Of a stretch of DNA of 64,000 nt, positions 62,203 to 64,000 are shown piece by piece (position 1 is the stretch's first letter; every line of letters starts with the position of its first letter). This stretch comes from Acaryochloris sp. CCMEE 5410 (GTDB lineage: Bacteria > Cyanobacteriota > Cyanobacteriia > Thermosynechococcales > Thermosynechococcaceae), in assembly GCF_000238775.2 (NCBI RefSeq), contig NZ_AFEJ02000003.1, positions 310,001 through 374,000 on the forward strand, read 5' to 3'. The notes beneath the pieces were generated by a model that was not told the origin of the DNA, ran no database searches, and was given only the letters and a program-made list of their open reading frames with translations. A program made the translations under genes and the position numbers.

Positions 62203-64000
62203 TTAACCAGCTTTTGCAGTCTGATCCGGTTGGCAAGCTTGGAGGATGGATGCGATCGCGGGGGCGAATTGGTCCGCTTTTCGTGGATCGTTTACAAAAG
62301 AAATTTTTCCATTAGGATTAGTTTTCCATCCCACCACCCGTTTGAGTGGCTTTAACTCGCCCGTTTTCGGATCAGCATAGGTAAGTTGACGCTGATTATA
62401 TCGTGCTTTGGCGACTTGGAGCCAACGACTTCCCGGATCTGGGAGAGTATCTGGGCTTACGGGCTGCCCAGCCGTGCCAACGCGATAATAAGCTAGGGTA
62501 TCGCGATAAGTGGGACCACAAGAGGCATATAGCTCTGGGGGGCCAGTTGTGATATTGAGGTCAGGATCTTGGCTAAAATTCGTTATTTCGGCTTCTACTT
62601 CAACATTGCCATCAAACTGCTCACCTAGTTGGGAAGTGGCAGTGACTTGGCTATCTGGAGACTTGATGAAGCCAGTGGTGTTGATTCTGATGTTACCGCC
62701 TTGGGCATTTTCGGCATTAGCAAAAATGTTGCTTTTATCAATAAGCAAAACTAGATCAGCATCGATGGTTATATTTCCCCCTGGACCATTACCCATTGCA
62801 GAAGAAGAAATTTCACTATTAGTTGCCTTTAGTAGCTTTGCACTCAGATCAATATTCCCCCCTTTCCCTGAAGCTGTGGTTGCAAGGATAAAACCTTTAT
62901 TGAGATTGATTCGATCAGCTTTGATTACTAAAGCACCTGCATCATTAGGTCCGCTGTTTTGAACTGAAACTGAGCCACCCTTTTCAATATCAATCCGTTT
63001 AGTTTTAATTCTGACAGTGCCAGATCGACCGGATGGAATTTCAGGGATATTTAAGAACCTCAGAGCAACAGGAGAGAATTGTGTTGGTGTTCTAGTTACG
63101 GCTGAGTTGATATTGCTAGGGCTATTAGTGATGGGCGCAACTCCTGAGATGAGAATTGAATCTCGGATATTAAGATCTAAGTTTCCAGCATCACCTTGAG
63201 CTACTGCTGTTGTTCCGATACTTCCACCATTCAGTACTTCTAAGCGATTAGCCTCAATTAAAAGATTGCCAGCTTTACCTTCTCCCAAGGTAGTTGCAGA
63301 AATTCCACTAGGCGTTAGGGCTGTAGGTGATTCACCAGAAACGCGAATGAAGTCGGCCTTGATGACTGCATCTCCCGCATTTCCTGAATTAAGGGTGATG
63401 GTGCCCAGTGTTGACCCACCTGATAACTCAATCTGCCGAGCTGTAACATTTAAGTTCCCACTGTCACCAGGGCCAAAGCCTGCTGTATTGAGTACTGCCC
63501 TATTACTCAGAATTATCCGATCCGCATTGAAGTTAAATTCTCCTCCTGGCCCAAAAAATGAGACGATTCCAATTGCACTAGCTGTAAAGTTATTGATATC
63601 AGTGCCGACAATATTGGCTGTATTGGCAACCTGGAAATTAATATCTCCACTTTTTCCTGGGGCATAGGTAGCCGTGGAGATTCCAGCACCAGGCAGTACA
63701 GATAGGTTGTTAGTGCGTACAGTGATGTTACCCCCTGGCCCAAGCCCTACTGTATTGTTAAAAATGCCAGTCTCAATAAATCTGGAGTTTACGTCAATCG
63801 CTGGATTACTAAGCACAAAGTCAACGCTGTCTACTGTGATGTCACTTCCAGGGTTTGGGGTAAAGGTTTGGGACCATAGCTTCGATGTTCGATTGATATC
63901 AACCGTTTTCCCAATTACTTCAATCGATCCCGTTCCCATTCCTACACTCTCAAGTAGGGATGCATTCGTTAATGTGATGTCTGATAGTGCATTTTGGGTT
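62203..64000 (-). CDS. TpsA filamentous-haemagglutinin-type adhesin, 5' truncated by window
   Basis: The frame stays open past the window end. The visible ~598 residues are beta-helix repeats (GNLNVTARQIELSGGSTLGT, GGNIRINTTGF and so on) with Gly/Asn/Thr turns, as in cyanobacterial two-partner-secretion adhesins. The C terminus (YADPKTGELKPLKRVVGWKT and SILQACQPDQTAKAG) is globular with Cys. The N-terminal TPS domain must lie beyond the window. The first internal ATG at 63939 is not the real start. Exported by the TpsB next to it. Confidence 0.88.
   Translation of the reverse strand, partial: TQNALSDITLTNASLLESVGMGTGSIEVIGKTVDINRTSKLWSQTFTPNPGSDITVDSVDFVLSNPAIDVNSRFIETGIFNNTVGLGPGGNITVRTNNLSVLPGAGISTATYAPGKSGDINFQVANTANIVGTDINNFTASAIGIVSFFGPGGEFNFNADRIILSNRAVLNTAGFGPGDSGNLNVTARQIELSGGSTLGTITLNSGNAGDAVIKADFIRVSGESPTALTPSGISATTLGEGKAGNLLIEANRLEVLNGGSIGTTAVAQGDAGNLDLNIRDSILISGVAPITNSPSNINSAVTRTPTQFSPVALRFLNIPEIPSGRSGTVRIKTKRIDIEKGGSVSVQNSGPNDAGALVIKADRINLNKGFILATTASGKGGNIDLSAKLLKATNSEISSSAMGNGPGGNITIDADLVLLIDKSNIFANAENAQGGNIRINTTGFIKSPDSQVTATSQLGEQFDGNVEVEAEITNFSQDPDLNITTGPPELYASCGPTYRDTLAYYRVGTAGQPVSPDTLPDPGSRWLQVAKARYNQRQLTYADPKTGELKPLKRVVGWKTNPNGKISFVNDPRKADQFAPAIASILQACQPDQTAKAG

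Noticed and set aside
62025-62355. Plus-strand Gly/Ser-rich frames over the TpsB start
   Set aside because: Shadows of the Pro-rich N-terminal part of the TpsB gene on the other strand.
1-64000. tRNA, rRNA, reverse transcriptase (DGR/retron) and Cas genes
   Set aside because: Looked for and not seen on either strand.

Overview
The window looks like part of a large conjugative plasmid from a filamentous or Acaryochloris-type cyanobacterium. The evidence for the host is indirect: scattered HIP1 octamers (GCGATCGC), a CyRepA1-type replication protein, the cyanobacterial class of type IV secretion genes, WD40/AAA, CHAT and TPR-kinase proteins, and a two-partner-secretion locus. The genus is a guess from gene style; no database was consulted.

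Layout. 1-4 kb: the end of a VapC-like PIN toxin, then a tight operon of a Ser/Thr kinase, a two-helix membrane protein and a telomere-resolvase-like tyrosine recombinase. 4-9.5 kb (minus): two STAND/AAA-type NTPases, one with 14 WD40 blades. 9.7-13.8 kb (plus): exported proteins, including a serralysin-like RTX metalloprotease. 14-16.2 kb: an IsrB (HNH-less IscB) element with its guide-RNA gene. 16.2-19 kb (minus): an actin-like ParM/ParR segregation operon with upstream repeats. 19.3-21 kb: an IS200/IS605 element with tnpA and tnpB. 21-24.6 kb: a MOBF relaxase carrying an overprinted coiled-coil gene, and two more genes. 24.6-26.4 kb: an IscB element beside a decayed duplicate gene end. 27-47 kb (minus): topoisomerase I, accessory proteins, the VirD4 coupling protein and a complete VirB2-VirB10-like mating apparatus with a peptidoglycan hydrolase. 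47.7-53.7 kb (minus): the CyRepA1 replication protein and a pair of DUF3102 proteins flanking a dense array of TTGCAA palindromes. 54-58 kb (plus): a VMAP-HTH/NTPase protein, a zinc-ribbon kinase with TPRs, and an exported TPR protein. 58-64 kb (minus): an exported CHAT protease, a TpsB transporter and the 3' part of a TpsA adhesin.

How it fits together. Relaxase, coupling protein and mating channel make the plasmid self-transmissible by inference. CyRepA1 and ParMR provide replication and segregation. Less expected are the telomere-resolvase homologue; the DUF3102 pair, one fused to a methyltransferase-like domain that has lost its catalytic motifs; a C-terminal module shared by the relaxase and two other plasmid proteins that could be a secretion signal; and a probable frameshift at an A9 tract that joins two halves of a mating-channel protein. 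Three RNA-guided OMEGA nuclease types (IsrB, TnpB, IscB) lie within 12 kb.

No tRNA, rRNA or CRISPR array was seen. Product names rest on motif recognition by eye.
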